Positions 15,791 to 23,497 of a stretch of DNA of 64,000 nucleotides are shown in pieces. The stretch comes from Chryseobacterium sp. H1D6B. Its GTDB lineage: Bacteria > Bacteroidota > Bacteroidia > Flavobacteriales > Weeksellaceae. The notes below the pieces were generated by a model. The model saw only the letters and a program-made list of their open reading frames with translations, had not been told where the DNA came from and searched no databases. The translations under genes and the position numbers were made by a program. The DNA is taken from NCBI RefSeq assembly GCF_029892445.1, contig NZ_JARXVJ010000001.1:496001-560000 (forward strand), given 5' to 3'. How positions within the stretch are numbered: the first letter of the stretch is position 1; every line of letters begins with the position of its first letter.

Positions 15791-16141
15791 TTAAGTAAGA
15801 AGGTTTGTTTTTTCATCTGGAAAAACAATTTTCGGCTGGAAATTCTGAGCTTCTTCAGGAGTCATCTGCGCATACGCGATAATGATAATAATGTCATCCT
15901 TTTGAACCTTTCTTGCAGCAGGGCCATTCAGACAAACTTCTCCAGATTTTCTTTTTCCTTTTATAACGTAAGTATCAAAACGTTCCCCGTTATTTACATT
16001 AACGATATAAACTCTTTCTCCAACTACCAAACCTGCGGCTTCTATGAGCTCTTCATCGATAGTTATACTCCCAATATAATTAAGGTCCGAGGCTGTAACT
16101 CTTACCCTGTGGATCTTAGACTTGAAAACTTCTATTAACAT
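15791..16141 (-). CDS. panD: aspartate 1-decarboxylase
   Basis: A 116-residue pyruvoyl enzyme that converts L-aspartate to beta-alanine for pantothenate and coenzyme A. The self-cleavage site is Gly24-Ser25 in YIGSITIDE, giving the small beta chain and the pyruvoyl-bearing alpha chain. Substrate-binding residues are present in [10 protein letters not shown], and the C-terminal [11 protein letters not shown] matches the family. Length and N-terminus ([13 protein letters not shown]) are canonical, so the ATG at 16141 is secure. A -7 box lies just 4 bases before it, implying a leaderless message. The flippase-like gene follows. Confidence 0.97.
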   Translation of the reverse strand: MLIEVFKSKIHRVRVTASDLNYIGSITIDEELIEAAGLVVGERVYIVNVNNGERFDTYVIKGKRKSGEVCLNGPAARKVQKDDIIIIIAYAQMTPEEAQNFQPKIVFPDEKTNLLT

Positions 16142-16145
16142 GCTG

Positions 16146-16153
16146 CAAATTTA
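16146..16153 (-). promoter_or_regulatory. -7 box of panD, 4 bases from its ATG
   Basis: Minus-strand TAAATTTG, then CAGC, then ATG. The panD N-terminus is fixed by homology, so the start cannot be moved downstream to make room for a leader. Confidence 0.65.
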
Positions 16154-16450
16154 TTAATAAAAATTAATAAAACCGCCCTTTAATTGATTTTCAAAGTATC
16201 ACATTTACAGGTGTTTAATTTTTAAATACTTAAGAATTATGAATTTTACTTACAAAATATATAACCATATGATGAAAAAAATTAATTCTCTATACGGAAT
16301 TCAGGATTTAATAAATACAGAAAATAATATTATTTTTTTGCTAAACTCAATACACATAAGCATTTGGCATGATTTTAGTAACGGGTAACGTAGATTTTTA
16401 GTGAAAACTCAAATTATCATATCTTAACTGTTTTCATTGAAAATCAAAAA
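16154..16450. other. non-coding AT-rich gap between panD and HU
   Basis: About 300 bases of AT-rich DNA. The only open frame is 49 codons (16239-16388, plus strand). It has no convincing ribosome site, a low-complexity product and no promoter box directly upstream, so I do not call it a gene. No RNA structure was recognised. Confidence 0.5.
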
Positions 16451-16485
16451 AATTGTGCCGGTTTTAATAAAAAAATTGCACAATT
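16451..16485. promoter_or_regulatory. inverted repeat over the HU promoter -33 region
   Basis: AATTGTGC (16451-16458) and GCACAATT (16478-16485) are perfect 8-base inverted arms 19 bases apart. The right arm includes the TTG of the -33 box. This may be an operator; the sequence alone does not prove it. Confidence 0.35.
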
Positions 16486-16505
16486 AGAAAATAGTATTAT
16501 ATTTG
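16476..16505 (+). promoter_or_regulatory. promoter of the HU gene (complete TTG-N19-TAnnTTTG)
   Basis: TTG at 16476-16478 and TATATTTG at 16498-16505 are separated by 19 bases, matching the full Bacteroidota vegetative promoter. Initiation is expected near 16511, leaving a leader of about 30 bases before the ATG at 16540. Confidence 0.75.
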
Positions 16506-16539
16506 CTATAATTACGAACCAACTTTAATATTAAAAATT

Positions 16540-16830
16540 ATGAACAAGTCTGAATTAATCGACGCAATCGCAAAGGATGCAGGAATCACTAAAGTTGCAG
16601 CTAAAGCTGCTCTAGAATCTTTTATATCTAACGTAACTACTACTTTAAAGAAAAAAGAAGGAAAAGTTTCTTTAGTAGGTTTCGGTACTTTCTCAGTAGC
16701 TGAGAGAGCTGCTAGACAAGGTATCAACCCTGCAACTAAAAAACCGATCAAAATTGCGGCTAAGAAAGTTGCTAAGTTTAAGGCGGGAGCTGATTTATCT
16801 CTTGCCGTTTCTGGTGCTAAGAAAAAATAA
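16540..16830 (+). CDS. HU-family DNA-binding protein
   Basis: A 96-residue histone-like protein. MNKSELIDAIAKDAGITKV is the dimerisation helix pair, VGFGTFSVAERAARQGINP contains the beta-arm start with the family signature (GFGTF), and NPATKKPIKI carries the intercalating proline of the arm. It bends and compacts DNA as a homodimer. Length and arrangement are standard. A strong complete promoter precedes it and a good terminator follows, so it is monocistronic and probably highly expressed. The C-terminus ends in basic KKK. Confidence 0.96.
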   Translation: MNKSELIDAIAKDAGITKVAAKAALESFISNVTTTLKKKEGKVSLVGFGTFSVAERAARQGINPATKKPIKIAAKKVAKFKAGADLSLAVSGAKKK

Positions 16831-16851
16831 TCATTCAGATTATAAAAATCC

Positions 16852-16878
16852 AAACCTCATCTGGTGATGAGGTTTTTT
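16852..16878 (+). terminator. rho-independent terminator of the HU gene
   Basis: Arms AAACCTCATC and GATGAGGTTT (10 bp) close a TGGT tetraloop, followed by a T-run. It starts 22 bases after the stop codon. Confidence 0.85.
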
Positions 16879-16924
16879 TATGTTTATATTTTTTTTAATA
16901 CTATTAATTCTGAATGATAAAAAA

Positions 16925-17566
16925 TTATGGAGCCAGACGGGAAACCTTCCAGTCAATATCTTCTAATTGATAAATAATTCTATCATGCAGCCTATTGGGT
17001 CTACCCTGCCAGAATTCTATTTCATAAGGCTTTGCAATATATCCGCCCCAATTTTCAGGTCTGGGAACCTCAGTATTTTCATACGCTTTTTCAAGCTCTT
17101 TTAATTTTTCCTCCAAAAATTCTCTGTCAGGTATCACCTGGCTCTGAGGCGAAACGACAGCCCCAAGCTGGCTTCCTTTAGGTCTTGAATGAAAATAACC
17201 ATCACTTAAATTTTCCGCAATTTTTTCTAAATCTGCTTTTATAATAATCTGTCTTTCTAAATTGGGCCAGAAAAAATGCAGACAGGCTTTATGATTTTTT
17301 TCTATCGCTTTTCCTTTTCTGCTTTCATAATTGGTATAAAAAATAAAACCTTCATAAGTATAAGCCTTCAGGAGTACCATTCTTGTTCTTGGACATCCAT
17401 CTTCTTCTACCGTGGAAACTGCCATAGCATTTGCCTCCGAAATTGCAGGATTATCTCCGGCTTCCAAAAACCAATCTCTGAATTGTTCAATAGGATTTTG
17501 TTTTATCTCACTTTCAATAAGTTGGGATTTCTCGTACACTTTTCTCTTGTCGTGGAGGTTTTCCAT
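16925..17566 (-). CDS. pdxH: pyridoxamine 5'-phosphate oxidase
   Basis: A 213-residue FMN flavoprotein that oxidises pyridoxine or pyridoxamine phosphate to pyridoxal phosphate. FMN-binding motifs are RMVLLKAYTYEGFIFYTNY (about residues 62-80) and SRKGKAIEKN. The SQSQVI segment and the C-terminal WKVSRLAP are diagnostic of PdxH. The length is normal. Its promoter box lies inside the coding region of the divergent yqgE gene, so the two transcripts overlap at their 5' ends. Pyridoxal phosphate is the cofactor of the two aminotransferases nearby, but no operon link exists. Confidence 0.95.
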   Translation of the reverse strand: MENLHDKRKVYEKSQLIESEIKQNPIEQFRDWFLEAGDNPAISEANAMAVSTVEEDGCPRTRMVLLKAYTYEGFIFYTNYESRKGKAIEKNHKACLHFFWPNLERQIIIKADLEKIAENLSDGYFHSRPKGSQLGAVVSPQSQVIPDREFLEEKLKELEKAYENTEVPRPENWGGYIAKPYEIEFWQGRPNRLHDRIIYQLEDIDWKVSRLAP

Positions 17567-17579
17567 AAATATTTTTTAT

Positions 17580-17587
17580 TAAATTTG
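17580..17587 (+). promoter_or_regulatory. -7 box of yqgE, 3 bases from its ATG
   Basis: TAAATTTG is followed by AGT and then ATG at 17591. A leaderless transcript is predicted. It faces the pdxH promoter box at 17605-17612. Confidence 0.6.
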
Positions 17588-17590
17588 AGT

Positions 17591-18139
17591 ATGAATTACT
17601 CATACAAAGGTAAAATATTAATTTCCACACCTGATATTTCCGGCGATATTTTTTCCAGATCGGTGGTTCTTATTGTTGAACATAATGAAGATGGTGCATT
17701 TGGCTTGATATTAAATAAAAAAAACAGCCAGATGAGCAGTAAGTTCAAAAATTTCTTCGATTTCAAAATTGATGTCTATGACGGCGGGCCTGTAGAAAAT
17801 GAAAAAGTATTTTTCATTGTAAAAGGCAAAAAGGTGACTGAAATGTACACTGACATTTCAGATGATTTTTATCTAACAGAAGATATTGAAAATATCATCA
17901 GCGCAGTCCTGAATAAAGAACTGAATATAGGTGATGTAAAAATATTCTCTGGATATTCCGGATGGGGAGCTTTGCAGCTTGACAAAGAAGTTGAAAGAAA
18001 GATGTGGACCGTAGTAGATGTTTATAATTTAGACTACACGCTGCCAAATGACCAGACGCTTTGGAAATCAATTATGCAGAATCTCGGCGGTGAATATCTT
18101 CTTTGGGCTAACTCTCCTGAGGATGTTTCAATGAATTAA
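17591..18139 (+). CDS. YqgE/AlgH-family protein
   Basis: A 182-residue cytosolic protein of the DUF179 (YqgE/AlgH) family. The signature begins at ISTPDISGDIFSRSVVLIVE (about residues 10-29) and continues with GAFGLILNK; GYSGWGALQLDKE (about 118-130) is also typical. The biochemical role is not established; AlgH was named from effects on alginate regulation. The ATG at 17591 is chosen because it begins the conserved N-terminus and lies just after a -7 box; the longer upstream frame runs through the pdxH gene. Confidence 0.92.
   Translation: MNYSYKGKILISTPDISGDIFSRSVVLIVEHNEDGAFGLILNKKNSQMSSKFKNFFDFKIDVYDGGPVENEKVFFIVKGKKVTEMYTDISDDFYLTEDIENIISAVLNKELNIGDVKIFSGYSGWGALQLDKEVERKMWTVVDVYNLDYTLPNDQTLWKSIMQNLGGEYLLWANSPEDVSMN
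17605..17612 (-). promoter_or_regulatory. -7 box of pdxH inside yqgE
   Basis: Minus-strand TACCTTTG, an exact match, 38 bases before the pdxH ATG. It lies within yqgE codons 5-8 and faces the yqgE promoter. Confidence 0.55.
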
Positions 18140-18241
18140 TTATCAAAATAAAGTGAATTAGAACATTAACAAATTTTAAGCTTCCTTTAACCAATTTTTA
18201 AGAAAGAATTTCCGTTCTTTGATAAACCAAAAATCACTGAA

Positions 18242-18325
18242 ATGAAAGGACTTAATCAACTTGTTTTATTTATCTTTTCTACTATCATTTTATCTCTTAA
18301 TCTAACAGCTATAAAGAATATTTAA
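18242..18325 (+). CDS. possible 27-residue hydrophobic peptide
   Basis: A short frame encodes MKGLNQLVLFIFSTIILS followed by nine more residues: a basic start and one membrane-spanning stretch, like a tiny membrane peptide or type I toxin. A small hairpin (AAAGAA and TTCTTT around TTTCCG) lies just upstream. There is no good promoter box or ribosome site, so chance is quite possible. Otherwise the 18140-18413 gap holds nothing I recognise. Confidence 0.25.
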   Translation: MKGLNQLVLFIFSTIILSLNLTAIKNI

Positions 18326-18413
18326 TCAGCATATTTAAATAATTTGCTCGTTATCTCATGTTCTGAAACGAGTATCAAATAGTAAAAAAACAATTTCTGA
18401 TCTAATCAGAATA

Positions 18414-18456
18414 AAACCCGGTAAAGGACTTTGGGACCTTGTTGTTTACCGGGTTT
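18414..18456 (-). terminator. strong hairpin terminator with a large structured loop
   Basis: Perfect 12-base arms (18414-18425 and 18445-18456; AAACCCGGTAAA and its complement) enclose 19 bases. On the minus strand the stem is followed by TTTTATT, directly after the stop of the class IV aminotransferase gene. Confidence 0.7.
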
Positions 18457-18462
18457 GTCAAT

Positions 18463-19272
18463 TTAAAAACTTTCTTTCCATTTTTCCACTAATTCTAAAA
18501 ATCGGGAATTTTCGAAAGCCTTATTTCTTATCTTTCCTACAGAAAATATACCTTTCTCATCAGAGACCATTAAAATCTCTTCAGCTTTCTGGGATTCAAA
18601 TGCAATAATCTCGTGCTCCTGGATATCAGCAAGGTTATTTTTATGTAAAAAAGTAACAAAATTTTCTAATAGAGGAGAAATATAGGCTCCTTCAGAATGT
18701 TTAGGAACTTTGATTACATTTCCTTCCAAAAACAGCAGATTTCCAAAAGTGGAACGTGCAATTCTTTTATTAGGATTAAGCAGGATAACATCATCAAGAT
18801 CATTTTCCTGTGCGTAGATCCTTCCATAGATATTCTCTGGACTATGAACACGGATATTGCTTAATAAATTGTTATTTACATTGATTTCTTTGATTAAATC
18901 CAGCTCCATCGGCCTTTGATGAACAGCAAGCACATCTTCCATTTCTTCTACTTCATAAAAATAGGAAATTGAAGATTTTGCTAAAGTAATTTCATCTGAA
19001 TTTCTAAAAACCAAGAAATTAATAATTCCGTCAGTAATCCCTTTCCCTTCAATAACTTCTTTTTGAAAAAGCGATTGAAAAAACTCTAAGGTGTACATAA
19101 GCGGAATATTCATTCTCATCTTTCTCATGGAAGCCATCAAGAAAAAATAACATTCTTCATCCATGATAAGCTTAGTATTTCTTACAAAAAAAGAAACCTT
19201 CACTGCGTCTCCTAATAAGAACGCTCTATTCTTTACATTTAATTCGTCTGATGTAAAATATTGATTTTCCAA
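18463..19272 (-). CDS. class IV aminotransferase homologue, catalytic lysine not apparent
   Basis: A 269-residue fold-type IV PLP-enzyme relative (branched-chain/D-amino-acid/aminodeoxychorismate lyase group). Family marks are RAFLLGDAVKVSFFV near the N-terminus, NNLLSNIR (134-141), the following DDVILLNPNKR and STFGNLLFLEG. In active members the Schiff-base lysine lies three residues before the N-x-L-x-N core; here that position is Val132, and the nearest lysine is Lys128. The glycine/serine-rich phosphate loop is also altered (ARSTFGN in place of TEGSSSN). It may be a non-catalytic or reassigned homologue. It is followed directly by a terminator. Confidence 0.78.
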   Translation of the reverse strand: MENQYFTSDELNVKNRAFLLGDAVKVSFFVRNTKLIMDEECYFFLMASMRKMRMNIPLMYTLEFFQSLFQKEVIEGKGITDGIINFLVFRNSDEITLAKSSISYFYEVEEMEDVLAVHQRPMELDLIKEINVNNNLLSNIRVHSPENIYGRIYAQENDLDDVILLNPNKRIARSTFGNLLFLEGNVIKVPKHSEGAYISPLLENFVTFLHKNNLADIQEHEIIAFESQKAEEILMVSDEKGIFSVGKIRNKAFENSRFLELVEKWKESF

Positions 19273-19344
19273 TGTATGATTTATTTATAAAAAAATAATG
19301 AACGATAAATCGTTCATCAGTTTTACCATTGCTGCAGCGGACTA

Positions 19345-19731
19345 TTATGCTGCACCTAATTTTATTCTAAGGTTTTCTATAAGGTTTTCCCAATACATCG
19401 CATTTTCTTCTTCATCACCTTCTTCACAGAAATCTGTAATATTTAAAGCTAAATCTTCAGTAATATCATCAATTGTGATCGTCATTTCAAAGAAGTGCTT
19501 AGTTCCTTCATCCTCTTCCCATCTGTAACGTACGAAACCTTCAGGCTTGTATCTAATTAAAGTAGCCTTCTCCGCAGGTCCTCCACCCCAGCTAAAAAAG
19601 AAATCATCGCCTTTCTCTACAACCTCATCTGCAAACCATTCAGATAATCCCTCTGCAGTCGCCAGATATTCATATAAAATCTCTGAAAGACAATGCATTG
19701 GAAATTCGTAATGGACTTTATGTTTCGCCAT
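19345..19731 (-). CDS. START-like domain protein
   Basis: A 128-residue protein with a helix-grip (START/AHSA1-like) fold typical of Bacteroidota. The N-terminal strand is KVHYEFPMHCLSEILYEYLA, a tryptophan-rich sheet follows (SEWFADEV, FFFSWGGGPAEK, FVRYRWEED), and a C-terminal helix closes the cavity (YWENLIENLRIKLG). Such domains bind hydrophobic ligands or chaperone clients; the ligand is unknown. It precedes the class IV aminotransferase gene on the same strand with a 72-base gap, so co-transcription is possible. Length and start look canonical. Confidence 0.85.
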   Translation of the reverse strand: MAKHKVHYEFPMHCLSEILYEYLATAEGLSEWFADEVVEKGDDFFFSWGGGPAEKATLIRYKPEGFVRYRWEEDEGTKHFFEMTITIDDITEDLALNITDFCEEGDEEENAMYWENLIENLRIKLGAA

Positions 19732-19887
19732 ATATCTTTGTTTTTATCGTCCCGCAATATATAAATTAATTTTTTTATTACACAAAAATGTATTTATTTT
19801 TTTATGCAATCTTCATGATATTTATCACAGAATTTAAATGCATGTTAAGCATAGTTTTTAAAGTGATACTTTAAGCCTGAAAAACAT

Positions 19888-19911
19888 AAAAAACCCTTCT
19901 GTGAAGAAGAG
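19888..19911 (-). terminator. terminator of the class III aminotransferase gene
   Basis: On the minus strand CTCTTCT pairs with AGAAGGG (one wobble) around TCAC, followed by six T. It begins 9 bases after the stop codon. Confidence 0.65.
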
Positions 19912-19919
19912 CTTTTATA

Positions 19920-21101
19920 TTAATTTTCGTTTAAGACTTCAAGAATAATCCTGCATCCTTCTTTTATTTCATCAAGAGAAATCGTTAATGGCGGTGAAAT
20001 CCTCAAATATTCATTTCTATATAACTGCCAGAAAACGATCAACCCCTTTTCCATGCATTTTTTAGCCACTTCCAGTGTATATTCGGGCGTTTCTAGATTC
20101 ACAGCGAGCATCAGGCCAATTCCATTAATATTTTTGATTTTTGGGTGGATTAAAAGAGCTCTGAAAAGTTTTTCTTTTTCATCTACAGAATCCATCAGTC
20201 CGCTCTCCAAAACTTCTTTTAAAGTTGCATGGCTTGAAGCTGCAATAAGAGGATTCCCACCAAAGGTAGTAATGTGCCCTAATTTTGGTGAATGAGACAG
20301 GGATTCCATAATTTTTCTGGAGCTCATAAAAGCACCTACAGGAACTCCGCCTCCCATTCCTTTCCCCATCACTAAAATATCCGGAACGATCCCAAAATGT
20401 TCAAAAGAAAACAATTTTCCTGTTCTTCCGAATCCAGGCTGAATTTCATCCAGGATCAAAAGAGCTCCTACTTCCTCACATCTGTTTTTTAAATTTTTTA
20501 AATAGTCTGTATCGGGCACTAAAAAACCTGCTGCTCCCTGAATGGTCTCTAAAATTACGCAAGCTGTTTTCTCTGTTATTTTATCAAAATCATTTTCATT
20601 ATTGAATTCTATAAACGTCACCATCGGCAGTAACGGACGGAATTCTCTTTTATGAGTCTCATTTCCTGAAACACTTAATGCTCCATGTGTATTTCCGTGA
20701 TATGAATCTTTAAAAGAAACAATTTCTTCTCTTCCCGTATATCTTTTAGCTAATTTTAAACTTCCATCAATTGCTTCAGCGCCGCTGTTCACCAGATAAG
20801 TAATTTCAAGCGGATCCTGTGTTGCTTCTGCTAATAGTCTGCATAATGCCGCCGGCTTTTCCTGAGCGTATTCTCCATACACCATTACATGCAGATATTT
20901 ATCTGCCTGTTCCTTGATAGCATTTACAATTTTAGGATGAGAATGCCCCAGCGTATTGGCGGAAACCCCTGCTACAAAGTCGAGATATTTTTTCCCGTCT
21001 TTTCCATAAATATAACTTCCTTCCGCTTTCTCAACTTCAAAACCTGCTGCAAATTTTGTAGTCTGTGCCTGATAGGTAAAAAAATCTTTTTGTATTTCCA
21101 T
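19920..21101 (-). CDS. class III aminotransferase (aspartate aminotransferase family)
   Basis: A 393-residue PLP enzyme of the ornithine/acetylornithine/4-aminobutyrate transaminase group. The cofactor site is visible in SGAEAIDGSLKLAKRYTG, in the SYHGNTHGAL histidine segment, in LILDEIQPGFGRTG (Asp contacting the pyridine nitrogen) and in LVMGKGMGGGVPVGAF, whose lysine forms the Schiff base. The ATG at 21101 gives the usual N-terminus; a longer in-frame start would add a spurious hydrophobic segment. A -7 box lies 18 bases upstream. The amine donor cannot be decided from sequence alone. Confidence 0.9.
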   Translation of the reverse strand: MEIQKDFFTYQAQTTKFAAGFEVEKAEGSYIYGKDGKKYLDFVAGVSANTLGHSHPKIVNAIKEQADKYLHVMVYGEYAQEKPAALCRLLAEATQDPLEITYLVNSGAEAIDGSLKLAKRYTGREEIVSFKDSYHGNTHGALSVSGNETHKREFRPLLPMVTFIEFNNENDFDKITEKTACVILETIQGAAGFLVPDTDYLKNLKNRCEEVGALLILDEIQPGFGRTGKLFSFEHFGIVPDILVMGKGMGGGVPVGAFMSSRKIMESLSHSPKLGHITTFGGNPLIAASSHATLKEVLESGLMDSVDEKEKLFRALLIHPKIKNINGIGLMLAVNLETPEYTLEVAKKCMEKGLIVFWQLYRNEYLRISPPLTISLDEIKEGCRIILEVLNEN

Positions 21102-21119
21102 TGTAGTGAAAAATTTCAG

Positions 21120-21127
21120 CAAAGCTA
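21120..21127 (-). promoter_or_regulatory. -7 box of the class III aminotransferase gene
   Basis: Minus-strand TAGCTTTG, an exact consensus match, 18 bases before the ATG at 21101. It supports the shorter start. Confidence 0.55.
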
Positions 21128-21166
21128 AAAAACATTCATCACATGCCGAAATTAATAAGAACATAA

Positions 21167-21198
21167 AAAAGACCAGCTTCAATCTGAAGTGGTCTTTT
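21167..21198 (-). terminator. terminator of the fur-ostA operon
   Basis: Arms AAAAGACC and GGTCTTTT extend through a near-perfect inner stem (CTTCA with TGAAG) around ATC. On the minus strand it is followed by a T-tract, 20 bases after the ostA stop. Confidence 0.8.
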
Positions 21199-21218
21199 GT
21201 ATTTTTCTATTTTAAATA

Positions 21219-22955
21219 TTATTTTCTGACTCTTTTCGGTTTTTTGGCTTCTTCTTTAGCCTTTTCTTTTTCTACAGCTTCCTGGGCTTTATTGTAAAGA
21301 TCACCGTCAGAGGTGTATTGTATTTCTTCGTAATCCGGAGTATCCACGAGTATATCCTGCCACTTCCTTATCCTGTCTTTAGTATTCCAGTTAAAATCCG
21401 GAAATTTCCGTTTTGCAGGCTCTATTTTACTCATAGGATAAGTATCTGAAACAGCTCCAATGCTGCAGGATATTATCTGTAATCCTTTTTCTTCAAACAA
21501 GGCACCGATGATACCGCATGAAGAGAGTGTAATCCCAATTCTTTCCTTCTTCTTATTTTCATCTTCATCGTCTGCATATGCTATTGCCTGGGCATTTCCT
21601 ATTACTTTTGCTTCTTTAATATTGTTATTTTCATAATAAACCGTCATCAGCTTCCCTTTCACCTGATTGAATTCATCTTTAAGGTTTAATGAATCTACTT
21701 TACTGATAGCAAAGGCATTACCGATCACCTTTAAAGAATCTATATTTTCATTTTTTGTATTAAAGTAAGCTTCAACTTTGTCTCCAGTTACCTGCTTTTC
21801 TCCGCTCCAAAGAATTGGCTTTACGTACATATGCATAACGCCGTCTGTTTCATTAAAAGCAATAGAATCAGCTCTTCCCTGAGCATTAGATTTGTAAAAC
21901 CTTCCTTTTTTAAAAGCTCTCAGGAAACTTTTCTTTATAGTAGGATCTGCTGAATCCGGCCTTTGGTAAGAAAGAATTTTTTCTGCGGCAAAGTACATAG
22001 AATCTTTTTCAAAAGCCTTTACTGCATATGGATTCTTGGTCATCATAGCAGAATCTTTCTTTTCGAAAATCTCGCCGTATCCGCCTTTTATATATCTTCT
22101 CTCTTTAGGATCATCTAAGGTTACATTGCCTGTAGCTTTCCCGAAACCGGTAAGCTGATTGTAATACATATCATCTCCCGTAAGAATCTTGTCATTATAA
22201 AAAATCTTTGAATTTTTAGTAAGAAAGGCTTCTTTAGAATTCATTCTATAGGTACCTCTTTCTGTGTAGATCCGGTTTTTAGGATTAGCCCGGTTTGTAA
22301 TAGTTGTAGGACCAAAAAACTCAGCAACTTTAGTATTTTGATTTTGTTTGATATTAGGGCCTTCTATTATGTAGTCTTTGCTGTCTATTTTCACATTTCC
22401 CACAAAATCAATCATTTTTGTATCGAGAAAGTAAGTGGCTGCTTTGGTGTACATCATGGTCTGACCGTCAGAAATTGTTCCTCCTGTATTAAAGTAGGCT
22501 TGATTGGACAGCCTGTCATAATACATGATCTCCGTTTTTATCGTCTGTTTCGGGTCAGTAAGAACTACATTTTTTCTGGCAACCCCTTTTTGCGTATTGC
22601 CGTCATACTCCATTTCACCAGCAGTGATTACAGAACCGTCAGTATTTTGAAGTTTAGTATTCCCTATGGCTTTAACAAAGTTTTCATCATTATAAATAAC
22701 AACTTCATCAGCGGTAAGAATAGATCCCTGATGTTCTATCTGAACATTTCCTGAAAGATATTGATTACCATCATATTTAGTATCTTTTTTCAGATAATCT
22801 GTATGGATAATCTTAACTTTATTTTCAGGTTTAGCGGGTTGGGGCGTATTAGTTACAGGAGCCTGCAGATAAGGATCCCTCTGCGCAGGTTTTTGTTTTT
22901 CTTGCGCAAGAGTAACCGTTGAAATAAAAAATAACAGAAAAAAAATCAGTCTCAT
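21219..22955 (-). CDS. OstA-like periplasmic protein (LptA/LptD N-domain fold)
   Basis: A 578-residue secreted protein. The signal peptide is FFLLFFISTVTLAQ, and a repetitive beta-jellyroll region follows with OstA/LptA-type repeats (for example YLSGNVQIEHQGSILTADEV, then NTKLQNTDGSVITAGEMEYD). The C-terminus is highly charged. In E. coli LptA bridges lipopolysaccharide across the periplasm; this longer Bacteroidota protein probably performs a related transport or bridge role, which is inference. It begins 3 bases after the Fur-family gene, so the two are one operon and iron or peroxide sensing may tune envelope transport. Confidence 0.87.
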   Translation of the reverse strand: MRLIFFLLFFISTVTLAQEKQKPAQRDPYLQAPVTNTPQPAKPENKVKIIHTDYLKKDTKYDGNQYLSGNVQIEHQGSILTADEVVIYNDENFVKAIGNTKLQNTDGSVITAGEMEYDGNTQKGVARKNVVLTDPKQTIKTEIMYYDRLSNQAYFNTGGTISDGQTMMYTKAATYFLDTKMIDFVGNVKIDSKDYIIEGPNIKQNQNTKVAEFFGPTTITNRANPKNRIYTERGTYRMNSKEAFLTKNSKIFYNDKILTGDDMYYNQLTGFGKATGNVTLDDPKERRYIKGGYGEIFEKKDSAMMTKNPYAVKAFEKDSMYFAAEKILSYQRPDSADPTIKKSFLRAFKKGRFYKSNAQGRADSIAFNETDGVMHMYVKPILWSGEKQVTGDKVEAYFNTKNENIDSLKVIGNAFAISKVDSLNLKDEFNQVKGKLMTVYYENNNIKEAKVIGNAQAIAYADDEDENKKKERIGITLSSCGIIGALFEEKGLQIISCSIGAVSDTYPMSKIEPAKRKFPDFNWNTKDRIRKWQDILVDTPDYEEIQYTSDGDLYNKAQEAVEKEKAKEEAKKPKRVRK

Positions 22956-22958
22956 TGA

Positions 22959-23432
22959 TTAATCATTCTTAGTGCCATAAAAATACAGCGAATGAGAATC
23001 AATTTTTACGCCAAATGCGTCTTCAATTGCTTCTTTGATCCCTTGAATTCTTGGGTCGCAAAATTCAATGATCTCTTCGATCTCTTTATCAGAATCCTTT
23101 TTGTAAATCACCAGGTGGTCGTGCTGTTTATCAAAATAAGATTTCTCATATGATGAAGAAGTCAATGTTTTTTCCCCGAACTGATGCTTACGGATCAAGC
23201 CCGCATCAAGGAAAATCTCAATAGTGTTGTAAATCGTTGCTTTAGATACATGGTATTTTTTCTGCATCATCAGAAGATACAGATCATCCACATTGAAGTG
23301 ATGATCCATATTATAAATCTCTTCTAATATCGTATATCTTTCAGGAGTGTTTCTGAAACCCTTTTCTAATAAGTAGTTTCTTAAAACATCTTTTATTAAA
23401 GCAATATTTTTTTCTTTTTGTAAAGTATCCAT
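22959..23432 (-). CDS. Fur-family metal-dependent regulator
   Basis: A 157-residue Fur-family protein. The winged helix includes GFRNTPERYTILEEIY and the recognition region VSKATIYNTIEIF (about residues 73-85). The regulatory-metal residues HHFNVDDLY and FDKQHDHLVI are present. The CxxC zinc motifs of classical Fur are absent: the only cysteine is in IEFCDPRI. This argues for a Bacteroidota subgroup whose fold does not need structural zinc, so whether it senses iron, peroxide or another metal is open. It is co-transcribed with the OstA-like gene. Confidence 0.9.
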   Translation of the reverse strand: MDTLQKEKNIALIKDVLRNYLLEKGFRNTPERYTILEEIYNMDHHFNVDDLYLLMMQKKYHVSKATIYNTIEIFLDAGLIRKHQFGEKTLTSSSYEKSYFDKQHDHLVIYKKDSDKEIEEIIEFCDPRIQGIKEAIEDAFGVKIDSHSLYFYGTKND

Positions 23433-23447
23433 TAAAAAAATTATCTA

Positions 23448-23455
23448 CAAATTTA
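23448..23455 (-). promoter_or_regulatory. -7 box of the fur-ostA operon
   Basis: Minus-strand TAAATTTG, an exact match 15 bases before the fur ATG at 23432. Confidence 0.6.
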
Positions 23456-23497
23456 CCGATTTTTATTTAAATAAGTAGTACAGCTTTTTTTTCAAGT

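Noticed and set aside
16239..16388. 49-codon plus-strand frame between panD and HU
   Set aside because: The composition is AT-rich low complexity, with no promoter box at a suitable distance and no recognisable domain.
17276..17590. N-terminal extension of yqgE by about 105 residues in the same frame
   Set aside because: The extension runs antisense through pdxH, has no family similarity, and a -7 box lies 3 bases before ATG 17591, which starts the conserved region.
22338..22754. 138-codon plus-strand open frame inside ostA
   Set aside because: It is opposite a well-supported exported protein with a matching family pattern. Its product is rich in Phe, Tyr and His without motifs, and no promoter precedes it.
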